Position numbers and translations under genes: made by a program. From NCBI RefSeq assembly GCF_037975245.1, contig NC_092580.1:21812501-21876500 (forward strand): DNA of 64,000 nucleotides, in the 5' to 3' direction. This DNA is from Apostichopus japonicus. Its lineage: Eukaryota; Echinodermata; Holothuroidea; Aspidochirotida; Stichopodidae. Shown in pieces: positions 38,025 to 50,071 of this stretch. Positions within the stretch are counted from its first letter, which is position 1; every line of letters starts with the position of its first letter. The notes below the pieces were generated by a model. It worked only from the letters and a program-made list of their open reading frames with translations. It was not told the DNA's origin and made no database searches.

Positions 38025-38396
38025 GGCTACACTCACTGTCCAGTACATTCAGCTAGTCATGTGACCAAATACCTTAGTATGTATTAGCTACACTCACTAT
38101 CCAGTACATTCAGCTACTCATGTGACCACATACCTTAGTATATCTTCCAGATACACTCACTATCCATTTCATTCAGCTAGTCATGTGACCACATACCTTA
38201 CTTTGTATTAGCTACACTCACTGTCCAGTACATTCAGCTAGTCATGTGACCACATACCTTACTTTGTATTAGCTACACTCACTGTCCAGTACATTCAGCT
38301 AGTCATGTGACCAAATACCTTACTATATCTTCCAGATACACTCACTATCCAGTACATTCAGCTACTCATGTGACCACATATCTTACTATGTATTAA
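38025..38396. repeat. 61-bp minisatellite, 6 copies
   Basis: Unit CTACACTCACTGTCCAGTAC-ATTCAGCTAGTCATGTGACC-ACATACCTTA-TATGTATTAG. Unit starts lie near 38027, 38088, 38149, 38210, 38271 and 38333. Two units carry the variant CTTCCAGATACACTC. Confidence 0.95.
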
Positions 38397-39960
38397 CTGA
38401 GGCTCATAAGAGTGGTATGGGGTGACCATACAATGATACCATATGTTGTTATACTATACTTACTGATAGACGGAATGCATTTCTAAGGTGGATACATGTA
38501 AGTTAGGAGTGCTGTAAATAAATCTATAGAACCTCAAAAGACTGCTTAAAAATGTCTCATTCAAAAGAAATAGTTTTCACATCTATATAATAATATTAAA
38601 AAAACCTTAAAAAGCAGCTTAAATTTGAGTTGAATTTGTCAAATTTTCGATTCCTATTGGATAGCAAAATCTTGTAATGATGCAATTTTTTAGCACTACT
38701 GTTTATAAGTTTGATTTAAACCTTGTGAAAGTCAATTTTTTTTTTCTGAATTTTCCTGATTAGTTTTGGTTACGGTATTAATATAACTTAATGAAAATGT
38801 GACAAAGTTGTCATTATCAAATGAAATCTTGTAAAACTCTATCAGACTCTCTTAGGAGGATTAAACGCAATTCCATGTTCAGTTATAATCGACAAAGTTG
38901 TTCAAATTTCTGGTAAAATTGGTACCAAAACAGACAGAGCTGCCTCAGACGAGGATACTATCACTTTATTAAACTTATACATAAATACCGCCAACATACT
39001 TTGTACAACACTTGTTTCTTTCTGCAAAAAGTAGTAAACAAACTTAACAAAAAAAGTGAGGGATAAAAAGAAAAAGAATGTAATAGAATCTTATCGCAGA
39101 TTTCACGATATGCCGATTATCCATTAAGTACTTTAAAACCCTGACATTAACAATAAATAACAAATATTAACAATGATAACTATATTGAATTGACAAAAGT
39201 ATTAACAAATACTAATAAAACTCAGCTTAATAACACTGTTCAAACATTTAATTTTATTACGGAATCTTCATTCTCAAGTTTATATTCGTAAACTTCTTTA
39301 TGAATACTTCAAACTCTGATGTCATTATTACCAATAAATTAGTGAATTAATATGAATTTTGTAACAAAAGAAAACACTAAAATGAGAATTTTTTGGGGAT
39401 GGAGAGCTTAACTATGTGTTGGTGATTTTTGCTTTCTCGGAAGGGTGGGTGGGTATGATGATCTGATTAATGATGCCTGCCCAAAAAAAAAAAAAAAATT
39501 TCATTAATATTAACTAACCCTCATCATTTTAGGATAAATATCACTATTATAGGTCTAATCCGAAGGTCAGAACAGATGCAGGTCATATAAAAATATTATA
39601 ATTATTTTTAATTATTAATTGCTCCAAAGATGGAGACAAATATTGAACAAGTCCTATATTTTTTCACCACAATTACCTTACCGGAATATTGAGAAAGATT
39701 TTTTTTAGTGTAATGCCTTTGAACGTTTTCATCAAAAGAAAAAAAGGGAGTTGATGAAACACCCCGGTGGCATGTAACTTTTGGCAGGATTATATATTTA
39801 AGCTTCTGTAGTTTACATTCATATTTTAAACTTCAATATATGAAGATATTTTGTTTTCTTCAAATATTGCAAAGCATGTTGGAATGGGTATAAGCTGTGT
39901 TTTGTTTGAGTTCTGGTAGGCATTTATAAATGAAGACTCCAGAAAGCAAACAGACTGGTA
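38397..39960. other. non-coding, AT-rich
   Basis: Nothing recognised apart from an A-run at 39482-39497. Could belong to the transporter 3'UTR or lie beyond it. Confidence 0.5.
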
Positions 39961-40490
39961 TTTACTATCCCGTAACGGGACAGAAATACTTCACCGATAG
40001 CATGGACAAGACATATCAGTCATTGGTCAGTTTTACCTTGTTACTATGGCGACGATGACTTCTCTACTATCCCGTAACAGGACGGTAATACTTCACTACA
40101 CTGATAGCATGGACAAGACATATCAGTCATTGGTCAGTTTTACCTTGTTACTATGGTGACAATGACTTCTCTACTATCCCGTAACGGGACGGTAATACTT
40201 CACTACCCGATAGCATGGACAAGACATATCAGTCATTGGTCAGTTTACCTTGTTACTATGACGACGATGACTTCTCTAATATCCTGTACAGGATGGTAAT
40301 ACTTCACTACACCGATAGCATGGACAAGACATATCAGTCATTGGTCAGTTTTAAACTTGTTACTATGGCGACGATGACTTCTCTACTATCCCGTAACGGG
40401 ACGGAAATACATCACTTCACCTCTCGCACGGACAAGACATATCAGTCATTTGTTAGTTTCACCTTGTTACTATGGCGACGATGACTTCTG
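39961..40490. repeat. 105-bp satellite, 5 copies, palindromic core
   Basis: Unit contains CTATCCCGTAACGGGACGG, GATAGCATGGACAAGACATA, TCAGTCATTGGTCAGTTTTA and CCTTGTTACTATGGCGACGA. TCCCGTAACGGGA is a self-complementary box at every unit junction (about 39967, 40070, 40173, 40281 and 40388; two copies mutated). The array ends 240 bp beyond the transporter stop codon on its 3' side. An 89-codon + strand ORF repeating MDKTYQSLVS is only this repeat read in frame. Confidence 0.95.
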
Positions 40491-40660
40491 GCACAGTCGG
40501 TAGGGATCTACCGCTGTGTATCTCTCACCCATGAGCAGAAGTTACGTGTATTTGTCATCGTAAGGCAGGAGGGCATTAAAAAATATACATGATCCCAAAT
40601 CTGCTTTGACTTTTTACTGTAAATTTTGCTGCATATATGCATTCTGTCCTCTCTGTGCTA

Positions 40661-40666
40661 TTTATT
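40661..40666 (-). other. candidate polyadenylation signal for the MFSD4-like gene
   Basis: TTTATT on the + strand, i.e. AATAAA on the gene's strand, 64 bp after the stop codon. If used, the transcript would end before the 105-bp satellite. Unproven. Confidence 0.35.
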
Positions 40667-40729
40667 TATATATACATTTTACATATCAGAAACTGCCGGT
40701 TACAGCAGCAAGTATCGATCGCACGCCCC

Positions 40730-40983
40730 TTACGATATTTCTCCGTTCGTCATCTCATTTTTCAGCTTCGTGTTGCCGTTGTCTTCATCCTCCTCATTCT
40801 GTCCCTGCATCTTCCCCATGGCGATCTGTTCGGGAGATTCCACAATCTTGTAAGCGTTGCTCGTATCACTCAGCGTGGTGTAGTAGTTACTGTCTCCTGG
40901 GAGTAGGGATTCTCTCGACTGAGACAGGCAACAATTACGCCTGCACCAAACCAGCGCATTTTCGGCCACGGGTATATTCTTGA
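40730..40983 (-). CDS. MFSD4-like: MFSD4-like transporter, last coding exon (C-terminal tail)
   Basis: Acceptor CTTCTGATGCAG|TCAAGAA (exon begins at 40983); stop TAA at 40730-40732. It joins the 41476-41590 exon across a split GTC codon (phase 1) to read ...CTEGK-VKNIPVAENALVW-CRRNCCLSQSRESLLPGD... and then a hydrophilic, acidic end (NEEDEDNGNTKL...TNGEIS). There is no membrane segment, so this is the cytosolic C-terminal tail after the last helix; the tail sequence itself is not conserved enough to identify. The 84-residue length is plausible for this family. The overlapping + strand ORFs at 40606-40983 are antisense shadows. Confidence 0.85.
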
Positions 40984-41475
40984 CTGCATCAGAAGCTAAT
41001 GATCATGTTAGAAGAGTAAAAACCTTAATTCAGTCATTTTACATAAGAAATTTTACCATAGCTTTATGGAGCTTTATGTTACTTTTTTGGTAAATCTACA
41101 CTTATAGTTTGATTGATTATTCACTGGTTTGAAGAAGAGCATGCCAACTTTTCTTTTTGAAATGTTACCCACTTCATTAAATAACACAATACAGCTGAAT
41201 AGAACGACCAGTGAATGTCAGTAAATTCTGCTTAACAAAACAAGCCATTTACAATATTATGTTTGTTTCCCTCCATCCAAATTTTTTAAATTCTTTTCTA
41301 TCCTTTCTATTTGTTATGTCTTTTAATATGCTGTTGCTTTAGAACAGAATGATCAATATCAAGAATATGCCACATTTAAAGTACAATTAAAAATATGACA
41401 CTTTTTAACATTGAGAAGTATCCAATCTAGCTAAATACATTTCATGTATATATAACATACTACTAGTTAACATAC
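40984..41475 (-). other. MFSD4-like intron (492 bp)
   Basis: On the - strand, GTATGTTAAC donor at 41475 and TGATGCAG acceptor at 40984. No other features. Confidence 0.8.
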
Positions 41476-41590
41476 CTTTGCCCTCTGTACAGGAAGTTGT
41501 CGCAAAGAGGGCCACGTAGATGAACAGACCGAATATAGTCATCGTCAACGAAAATTTGAGGAAAGCCGTAGGTCTGATGGGAAATAAAAC
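41476..41590 (-). CDS. MFSD4-like: MFSD4-like transporter exon (last membrane helix)
   Basis: 115 nt bounded by CTCTTTGCAG|GTTTTATT and AAAG|GTATGTT. Reads VLFPIRPTAFLKFSLTMTIF then GLFIYVALFATTSCTEGK. The stretch from FLKFS to FATT is a clear transmembrane helix, preceded by the PIRPTAF loop. It starts in phase 0, matching the preceding exon's end (FGR|VLF), and leaves one base for the next. In MFSD4-family proteins this position, just after the GEM...LxG motif, holds the final helix before the tail. Confidence 0.88.
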
Positions 41591-41967
41591 CTGCAAAGAG
41601 ATGGATTAAAAAACATGGCATTTATGGTTGAGAAGAGGCACACCAACGGCTGAAGTATGTGATTTTGAAGACAGGGTTCTACGTACTTGAACTGCCTGTC
41701 TGTGTGTCCTTACCTCTTGCCAAGCTCATACCCTTAAAAATAACCTGTAACCTAACAGCAAAAAAATGCCAGTTCTCTTTCTTCAAGTCTCTGTAGGTCA
41801 GCCCTCAGCATGATCTTAATTTATATTTCTTATTCTATAACTTAATTTTGATCTTCTATAGCAACCTAAAATGATTTATAACTTCAAAATCAAACTTAAT
41901 TAAGACACAAAATATTGTCCGGCAATTTTTTGCACCACAAAATATTTCATCAACGGTGGGGAAATGT

Positions 41968-41993
41968 AAAAAAAAAAAAAAAAAAAAAAAAAA
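41968..41993. repeat. poly(A) run of 26
   Basis: Uninterrupted A-run in an intron. It could be the tail of a retroposed sequence, but no recognisable element precedes it. Confidence 0.8.
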
Positions 41994-43632
41994 CGTTGAT
42001 CACATGTGGATATGCTAATTCAAAATATTAGGGGTAAAAGTGATTATGAGTTTCTGTTTTTTTGGTCATTTCTACATGATTTCTGACAGTTCGACAAATA
42101 TCCAAGGCCACGTCAAACTCGCCCTTTGCTATCCTGCACTCCTCCAGAGTTTGAACCCTTACTACAGACTGTCAGAGACTATTTTAGTCAGTATTAGTAA
42201 TATTTTCTAATACTAATCTTTAAGAAATTGTAATCCTAAACCAACAGAGGCCCAACAGTCAAAGCGGCTGATATGCTTAGTTTAGCACAGAGACCATCAT
42301 TAATGTCAGCCTCTCCAAAGTGACTTGAAAATCCATTGTAGAACATATTTATCTTCTCAAATAACGGAATGGAAATTTGTCCTTATTGCAAAATGTTTAT
42401 AGAATCCATCCTTGGGATGGCCTCTTCTTTTAACAGCGAAGCTAAAAGCATTTTAAAGGTGAACATCTTAGAGATTATTATATATAGATGTAGAAAGGTG
42501 AAACCACCATCAGTCCCAGCTTCTTCTTGAATGATAAAACTATGAAATATGAGCACTACATTGCATTTTTAGGCATCATTCTGTATTTGTTGATTTGGGT
42601 ATTATTTTGATCATATTTAATATGAAAATATGACCCAAAAGAAAATACAAAAACAAAAAACCCACTAGCTATAGCATAAAGTTTTATTGGAATGCAGATG
42701 ACAAATATTGGAAATACTGGACTAAAAATGACAGTTAATGTTATATTAATATTAATTTGAACTCAACAATATAATGCCCTACATCTCGAAAAAGGTTGGC
42801 AAACCTCTATACATCTCTACAATATTTTGTCATGCTTAATTGTTCACATTTTATCTATTGATACTAGGAGGGGGAAAAAAAACTGTGTCCAACGACCAAA
42901 CCTATCCTTGCCCCAAACTGCCAGGGTGTATTGCTCAAAATCAAATCTATGGATATATTTTACTGCATAATACAGAGGCCTTGATGTTGTAAACCACATG
43001 GTTCATGAATTCCTAACTAAAAACCAAAACTTTGTTCAAATAACAAAAGTTTGTTCAAATAACAAATAGGAGGCCCTGTCTGGAAGAAAAAATCAGAGAT
43101 CAAATTCTTTATGAATTCTCTGCATGTACTTTTAAGATATATTTTGTATTTCCACAAAAAATTGTTAATTAGCTGCATTTTATTACAATTATCCCATTTT
43201 GAAATGTTTCCCCCCCCCCCCCTATATTGGAATGATGAAAATTTCTTCTTTTTTCAAATTGTTAATAACTGCATTTTATTAAAAACACAAAAAAACTCTT
43301 GAGATGGGTTTCTTTCCCTGTCAGAATAATCAAAATCAACAAACAATCGTTAATAGCTGCATTTTGTCACAAATATACAGAACAAAGTAAATATTCACAA
43401 TTGGTCGCTTTATTCCGACAATCTTACATTATGAATAATGAAATTTGGCAAATTGTCAAAGGTTAGCAAAACAGAGGAAGATAATTAAAGTACCTTTGTG
43501 GGACACAAATAATTCTATCTTGAATGACATGGTTACATAGATAAAAACTTTATTGTCCATTTTAGAGAACAAACATCGGAAAATGATTTCCCGTAGCATA
43601 CTAATGAGGGGTTAGGTGGCTTGTTCACAAAA

Positions 43633-43704
43633 GAGGGAGGGGTGGGGGGAGGGGAAAGGGTGCCATGATACTGTGAGGGGGTGGGAGGGGAAGGGTGCAT
43701 GATA
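43633..43704 (+). repeat. duplicated G-rich tract
   Basis: GAGGGGAAAGGGTGCCATGA is followed by TACTGTGAGGGGGTGGGAGG and then GGAAGGGTGCATGATACT, a two-copy unit of about 33 bp with many G-runs of 3-6 able to form quadruplexes. Confidence 0.75.
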
Positions 43705-46700
43705 CTCTATGTATACACAACTATGCACATATGTTATAATATCATAACTTTATAACATTGATAATTATTTGAAATAATTCCTAATTTTCACATTTTTTTT
43801 TGAGAGGGTAAAGGGTTCACTGACTGCAACAACAGTATCGAGGTGACTTTCTATAGTAAAATATAATAAGACAATCTCATCTTCTGGAAAGAAAGTTTTT
43901 TTATTCTTGGTTTTCAAGATGATAATGTCACTTTTCTCTGCAAAACCGCAACTGTTCATGGCCAAAATCAAGTCGCTTTACATTTGTGAAATCCTGCAAT
44001 TTTTTTTTTTTTTTCACAGCTGAAAACAAAACATTTAAGTATTCCATTTACTTCACACTTTTTACCAGCAGTCCAATTTGAAATTCAAAACTGTGGTAAA
44101 AGGATATAGATTTTGTCTGATGGGTTTATTGACGCATATCGATGTAAACGACCTTCCACGGCGGTGGTGGTTCTCATTCGTTTGCTATCTGTGGCTTGGA
44201 ACAGGTGCATGTAAAAAGCAAACATAAATTTTAGAATCAAAGATACTAATTGCGCTGATCAGGTTCTGATTGAATTTTCTTCACAAAGGTAAAGAAAAAA
44301 TAGCAGTCATCACACAAGGGAGGACAGCTGTAAAACTAATAATATATACCGCAAAATTGACTCGTTAAGCTTTTTGACATTTATACAAGAATCTTGGACA
44401 ACACGGGCAGGGGGGGGGGGGGAACTTTAATTCTTTCATCAAATATTTACGCTTAAGGAGCAAGCCATTTAGTAAGGGTTATCTCACATACTTAACCATT
44501 GCAAATAGCTTCCTCTAGGTTTTGTTGACAAAATCACAAGCAGAACTTTTATACCGGTAGCCGCATCCAAGGAAACTTTTGTTGTTTACACAGGAACTTT
44601 ATACCGCAGTAGACTATCTTCAGAGCTGATCAAAGAATAATTGATCTCATCACTTTATCAGCTTATCATTTGCTTTTATCATTTGCAATAGGACCATCAT
44701 CCTTCATCCCAACCTGGGGTCTGCAGATCCCTAGGGGCCTTCCATGAAAATTGGCGGGGGGTGGGGGTACCTGCAGGGGGGTGGGGAATAATTTTTAAAC
44801 TTGGAATCCATAACAGTTGTCTACCAACATTTTGCTGACTATATATCCAATAGCCAAACTAGTCCTTAGCAAGTATGAGAGTGCCTGGTGGGTGGTGCCT
44901 GGTGGGTACAGAAAAACCCAATTTTTGCCCATCTCAGCCCTATGCTATAGCGGGGGTTTCAGTTATCGGCGATGCCTGTCAATGTCTGGGAGTCACTGTC
45001 ACTCGGTGTCTAAGAAGAATACCACCCAGGCACAAGCAAATACATCATTGTTGAGTATCATTTTGTGGCAATTGTCTGCTGTGATCTGAACAACATAAAG
45101 TGTCTATTCTGTTTGTTTTACATATTTTATACAAACACAAAGTATTATTGAATGTCCTTTAACATACTATTGATGATTGAGCAGTCCTTTTTTTACCATT
45201 ATGAAAGGACCTGTTTCACGCAGCAACAATTTCCAACATTTTGATGGAATTTGAACTGAAAGAAATGATATTTTGGAAAACTATTTATCCATTTATTTTT
45301 CGCCATATTACTCAACGTAAAGACCGTTGCACAGACTTTAAAAAAAACCCCTCCTTTTTAGTCTCTTTAGGGTATAGCATTCAACTAACCCAACATCCTA
45401 TGGGTATCAATTTTCAACAAACAGATAATTTTCAACAATTTTGAGCAAACCTTCACAATTCCTTGAAGCTCAAATCTTATCAGGTTTCTCATGTTTGTCT
45501 TCTTTGCCTCTTCTATCGGTAGAAATTTTGTTCCAAAGAATAGACGCTTTAGCAGAATGAAGTAAATATTAATAATAATAATATGTGCTATTTATAAACT
45601 AATTCACATACACACACACACATACACCAACACACCCTCACACACCACTTTATGCATCTGTAAAACTACCTCCGGAACCTGGCGTCAAATCTACCCTACG
45701 GTGCAATAATAGTATATTAATGGGGAAAAATTAAAACAACCGTTGTCGATTCAATTTTTCAACTTAACTTGATTGACGCCTTAGGTGCCTCTAGGCTTTC
45801 TGACCAAAAATGTTGTCTTTTTCCAGCACAATGTTCCATCCGAAGAATAAACTATTCATAGGTTTGTTCAACTCTGGCGTTCTTCGGAGATTCGATCCGC
45901 ACGAGAAATATCGCTTGTCGAATCTCTGAAGTATATTCTCATTAAATCATGACCAAGGAAATACACGGTACCCTGTGATATTTAAGTGACGCCGATCTGG
46001 CGAAACTTAAAGAAGTTTGAGTGGCACGGGGGAAAACAACAGTATCTTTGCCCTTATCGTATTTGCAAACTGAAATTGATGATATCACACCTAAGTGAAC
46101 AAAATTACAATGATTCCAGTTGGAACTTGAGAATTATTGTTATTACCGCAGCAATCCATTCCTCAATATTTTCATAAAATAATTTTGAGTTCTCCATAAT
46201 TTTTTTATTTAAATCATCGACTGTATTAGGTGAAGATTCATTTTTTTTCTAATATCAAAGTTAACTCCCTGCGGCTGCAATATCCAGATATATTTATTGA
46301 GAATAAAATTGTAGCGTATTACAGCCAGGTTTTTTTGTATAAATCATTGAAGCGACTCCTTTTCGAAGCTGTCATATTCATGTCAACGTGAAGGCCCCAA
46401 CTTTTCATAAATTGCAGCAAACACCATCACCAACGACCCACGAGGGAGAAGATATCTGAAACTTGACCAGCTACAATTCCCTATTAATTATCACAGAATA
46501 GAAATCATGAACTGCCAAAAAATCTGGTTCTTTGCTATTCGGCTTTAAAATCCTATCTTCCAATGTTCAATCTGCAAATTTCTCAATTACCGTTTAACTA
46601 ACAGCTGACACCTTAAATGTCTAACTGTTAGCTGGTTTCTTTAGTTGGTTTCTGAGTTGGTTTCTTTTATTGATTTTAGCCAGCAAGTGAGAGTCATAAA

Positions 46701-47740
46701 TTCCAGTCACCAAAGTTAATCATTCTTTACAAAAAATTATTCCAGTCACTTTGCGCTTGACATTCGGTGACAAGAATCAAGACTAGTTTGTCTAAACACC
46801 ACAGTTCGTTTTTTAAGCTATTGACTGTCATAACTTAAAAAAGAACAGATTTCAGGTAAATATGTAATGAAGGTCAAGGTTCACAAAACAACTCAAACCT
46901 GATCGAGCATTAATTGCAAAAGACGAAAACAATTATACCATGGATGACCTAATTTCTCGTTCTCTCATTCTCTTCTTAATGGTATTTGCTTACATTTATT
47001 CGAATGATTGCTTATAACCCAGGAGTTCATTTTACTATTGCAAGAACTACATTTCAACTAGCTTTATAGTTTAATTTTAATATGGTCGGCTACCTACAAT
47101 CAGTCTAAATGAACTTTATTAATATATGCACTCAACACTAACCAAAGTTAACAGATGCAGTTGCTTGAGCCAAAAAAAAAACAAAAAAAAACTGAAGTAT
47201 TGTTTTGTATTTGTAGTCTAATCGCCATGGTGATCACACCATTCACTACACCCGAATTATATAATACGATCAAATTTCGAAATGTTCTTCACTGTTTGGG
47301 TTTTATTATGTCACAAGATTTTATACAAAAGAGTTATTTGAGCAAACAAACGGTAAAAAGCCGCTTGTAATTTCATACTGTATGTTCCTGTCCTATGTAC
47401 ACAAAAGGCTACAGTCTCAACAAAGTTCATGTCAATCACATAGTGCAAATGTCTAATAAATGTTCTTATCATATTTTTGCAATTCACCGACAAAAAATAT
47501 GAGGGAAAAGTCCAAGCCAGTCTCTAATGTGCTGAGAGGAAGTGAACCATACCTCATTTCAAAATCAATCATATAATAATTATTTCTCACAAAAGCTGGT
47601 AAACTGACTTGATTAGAGCCTTAACTGGTACCACTTTTACGGACCAAAATAGGACATGACCCCAAACCGTACCCCATGGGACATTTGAGAGTGGTCTGTA
47701 GTTACTCTTACCATTTACTATTTCAGTCAACCCTGGGAGA

Positions 47741-47832
47741 TTAGGTTATGTTATGTCGTGTTAGGTTATGTTACTAGGTTATATTAGGCTAGATTAGGTT
47801 ATATTAGGTTCGGTTAGGTTAGGTTATGTTGT
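47741..47832. repeat. degenerate TTAGGTTA tandem array
   Basis: TTAGGTTATGTT, TTAGGTTATATTAGG and GGTTAGGTTAGGTTA variants fill 90 bp. The units are irregular (6-12 bp). Confidence 0.8.
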
Positions 47833-48573
47833 CTTCCATTTAATGGACTTTTGTTATTAACTTCATAATGAGAAACAGTTCTATCTCAACTGCCTAGCAT
47901 ATTTTATAAGAATTAACGAGAAATTTGACTGCTTATTTCCAGAGGGGCTTGTAGAGAACCTGCTGACATTTTGTGCTAGCATGATCTCCTTCAAATTGCA
48001 CAAAAGTTCCTCTAAGATACACAATTCAGGCCTACCTGGTTTCATACATACGAGTGTCACTGGTGAAAGTACATTTAGAGGAATGTCTCGTTTCAAAACA
48101 GCTCAAATTATGTTACAAAATAACAAATAATTAGATTTTGGTCAAAACATTGCAGCAAAACAACAACCTAGCTTACAGTATAATACTGTAGTTATTATGT
48201 AGTTAGGGCTGTCAATGAATCATGCAGATACAATGACCATTCCTACTAAATCCTTCTAAGGATTTCTCTCATTTATCTGTAATGTGATCTTTTTTCAACA
48301 AGAGGATTTTAAACCAAAGCAAGTTTCTACCCTGAATTTCGTATCTATGAGAAGATCAGCGCTCTAAAAGACTCACGAACAGTTGTCATAATCATATCTA
48401 CCGTGTCTGAGATGTCTGTAGAGTAGTTGCCATAAGTTGGCCAGCTACGATTAAGCACGGAGCAGTCGACCAGACGCCGACAATAACCTGCCTCGGTGCT
48501 CATGCTGTTGATGTCGGATATCAAAAGTTTTACTATCTGTACGACTTTACCGTTGCGCTCGATAAAAACTTAC

Positions 48574-48644
48574 CCTGCCAAAGAGAATGGGGAAAGTCAT
48601 CTCGCCACTGGCGGCTGCTATTACCAAGCAAGACGTCACAAAAC
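48574..48644 (-). CDS. MFSD4-like: MFSD4-like transporter exon with GEM motif
   Basis: 71 nt bounded by CCTTTCAG|GTTTTGTG and GGCAGG|GTAAGTTT. Joined across a split GGT codon to the 49924 exon, it reads GFVTSCLVIAAASGEMTFPI-LFGR. The AxxGEM...LxG signature matches the MFSD4 / sodium-dependent glucose transporter 1 family (vertebrate pattern VLVTGAGVGEM...LVG) and lies in the tenth helix. Phases fit on both sides (1 in, 0 out). Confidence 0.9.
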
Positions 48645-49923
48645 CTGAAAGGATTTCACCGGGCATTAGAGAGAAAAGGGGGAAAAATCAATAAAGATTG
48701 TGTTCAGGATATTGTATTGTAAACAATCAAAGGTGAATTTTTGGATAGAAAGAGCATTTTGAGATCAATTTTCTCGTCAGGGATGGAGAGGAGAAAAGAG
48801 TAATATTGACAGGTGAGGAAAGATTGTAAAAGTCAAAAGAGAAGCGAAATAAAAAGCCTTTCAGATGTACAATAGAGAAGATTAAAACCATATTAACTCT
48901 ACACGACGTACTCAGTGAGAGCATAGAATCTAATGACGACTTCCGTGCCGTCATGTCCACAAATTACATCTCTCCCGTCGTTCCTAAACGACATCAAAGT
49001 CATACGAGACCTACCGAAATGACGTCTGCAGATGGGTTATGCACACGTGCTTCACAACAAATTTCCATGGCAGTAATTATGACTAATGTTGCCAATTTTG
49101 GTTGTAATAACTTGTGTGCATCGCCTTCAACTCCTTTTGTATTAGTATGAGCCATTCGTAGCCACACACACCCCCTCAACTCTCCCATTTTGCTTGAATG
49201 GGATGGGGAGGTGGAGGGGGAGGGAGAGGATAGGGAGACATTATTATGCTTGATAGATTGACAAATATTAAATGCGATAGGTTCTGGCTTGTCACTGCTT
49301 TGACTTATCATTTTTTGACATAGTATCTCATGGCAAACATTACATTCAAACTATTGACAAATAATGTTGATGGCTTTTGTCTTGCTGCTGGTCATTCACA
49401 TATCCATCTGTTCACAAAAGCCAGTTTTTCCGGTATAAATTAACACACTTTCAAAGCTCTAGCTCAGATTTAGGTTTCCAATGCCAATGTAGTAGAGGTT
49501 CACCTTCAGAAGCAAATACAATGAAATCAAATCCTCCTTTTCCAGCCAGACATGCCAGAAAATAGGTACCTATGGAAACTCCCCCCCAACCCCCCCCCAT
49601 AACATGCTGGCTTTTTACTGCTTTCAAACCAAAGTGCTAATATATATACATAGACATTTCTATACTCACACAAACCTATGGTTTCTTGTTTAATGTTGTA
49701 ACCCATGTCAAATTTCTTAAACAGGTTTTTTCAAGATTCTTATTGATTGATATCATTTCCCAATGCCTCACCCCCCTCCCCCTCCCTTTCCTGCCATCTC
49801 TTCCAATACAGCACTCATTCTTGCTACTGTAGGTGGCATTATAATAAATTACCTTTTTTAATGAATTTAACAAGCTGAAAAAAAGACTGAAACTCACAAA
49901 TTTTTTAATTAAAGAGCACTTAC
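48645..49923 (-). other. MFSD4-like intron (1.3 kb)
   Basis: Donor ATGAATG|GTAAGTG at 49923 and acceptor TTTCAG at 48645. Short ORFs inside show no domain. Confidence 0.8.
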
Positions 49924-50071
49924 CATTCATATTAATGTTATGTTCTGCAAGAGCAATGGAGGTAGGATAGACGCTACTTAGTGAGACACCAAAGATGGCA
50001 GATGCGATGTACAAGGTGGCCAGACTGTCATGGAAGACAACTTCTATGGACATGGCTACTAAGCAACCAAT
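49924..50071 (-). CDS. MFSD4-like: MFSD4-like transporter exon (helices 8-9)
   Basis: 148 nt bounded by TTTTTATCGACAG|ATTGG and ATGAATG|GTAAGTG. It starts in phase 0 and ends in phase 1. Reads IGCLVAMSIEVVFHDS then LATLYIASAIFGVSLSSVYP and TSIALAEHNINMN. The GxxLSSxYPTxxALAE stretch is the family's helix-9 signature (vertebrate pattern LFLSSTFPSMLAYTED). The major-facilitator family moves small solutes across membranes; the rat NaGLT1 member carries glucose, but substrate cannot be assigned here. The exons to the left complete the C-terminal half, while the preceding exon (helix 7, expected GYLPS...GRLxSI) was not found, so the gene is partial in what I can support. Confidence 0.9.

Larger units (their letters stand above)
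41591..48573 (-). other. MFSD4-like intron (7.0 kb)
   Basis: Donor GCAGG|GTAAGTTT at 48573 and acceptor TTTGCAG at 41591. Contains a 26-A run (41968-41993), G-rich repeats (43633-43704), poly-C/G runs (43210, 44409), CA repeats (45602-45650) and a TTAGGT-like array (47741-47832). No coding exon was recognised on either strand. Confidence 0.7.

Noticed and set aside
40215-40484. 89-codon + strand ORF repeating MDKTYQSLVS
   Set aside because: It is the 105-bp satellite read in one frame; unit length divisible by three keeps it open.
40606-40983. Three overlapping + strand ORFs
   Set aside because: Antisense to the transporter's last exon, which has splice sites and a phase-matched frame.
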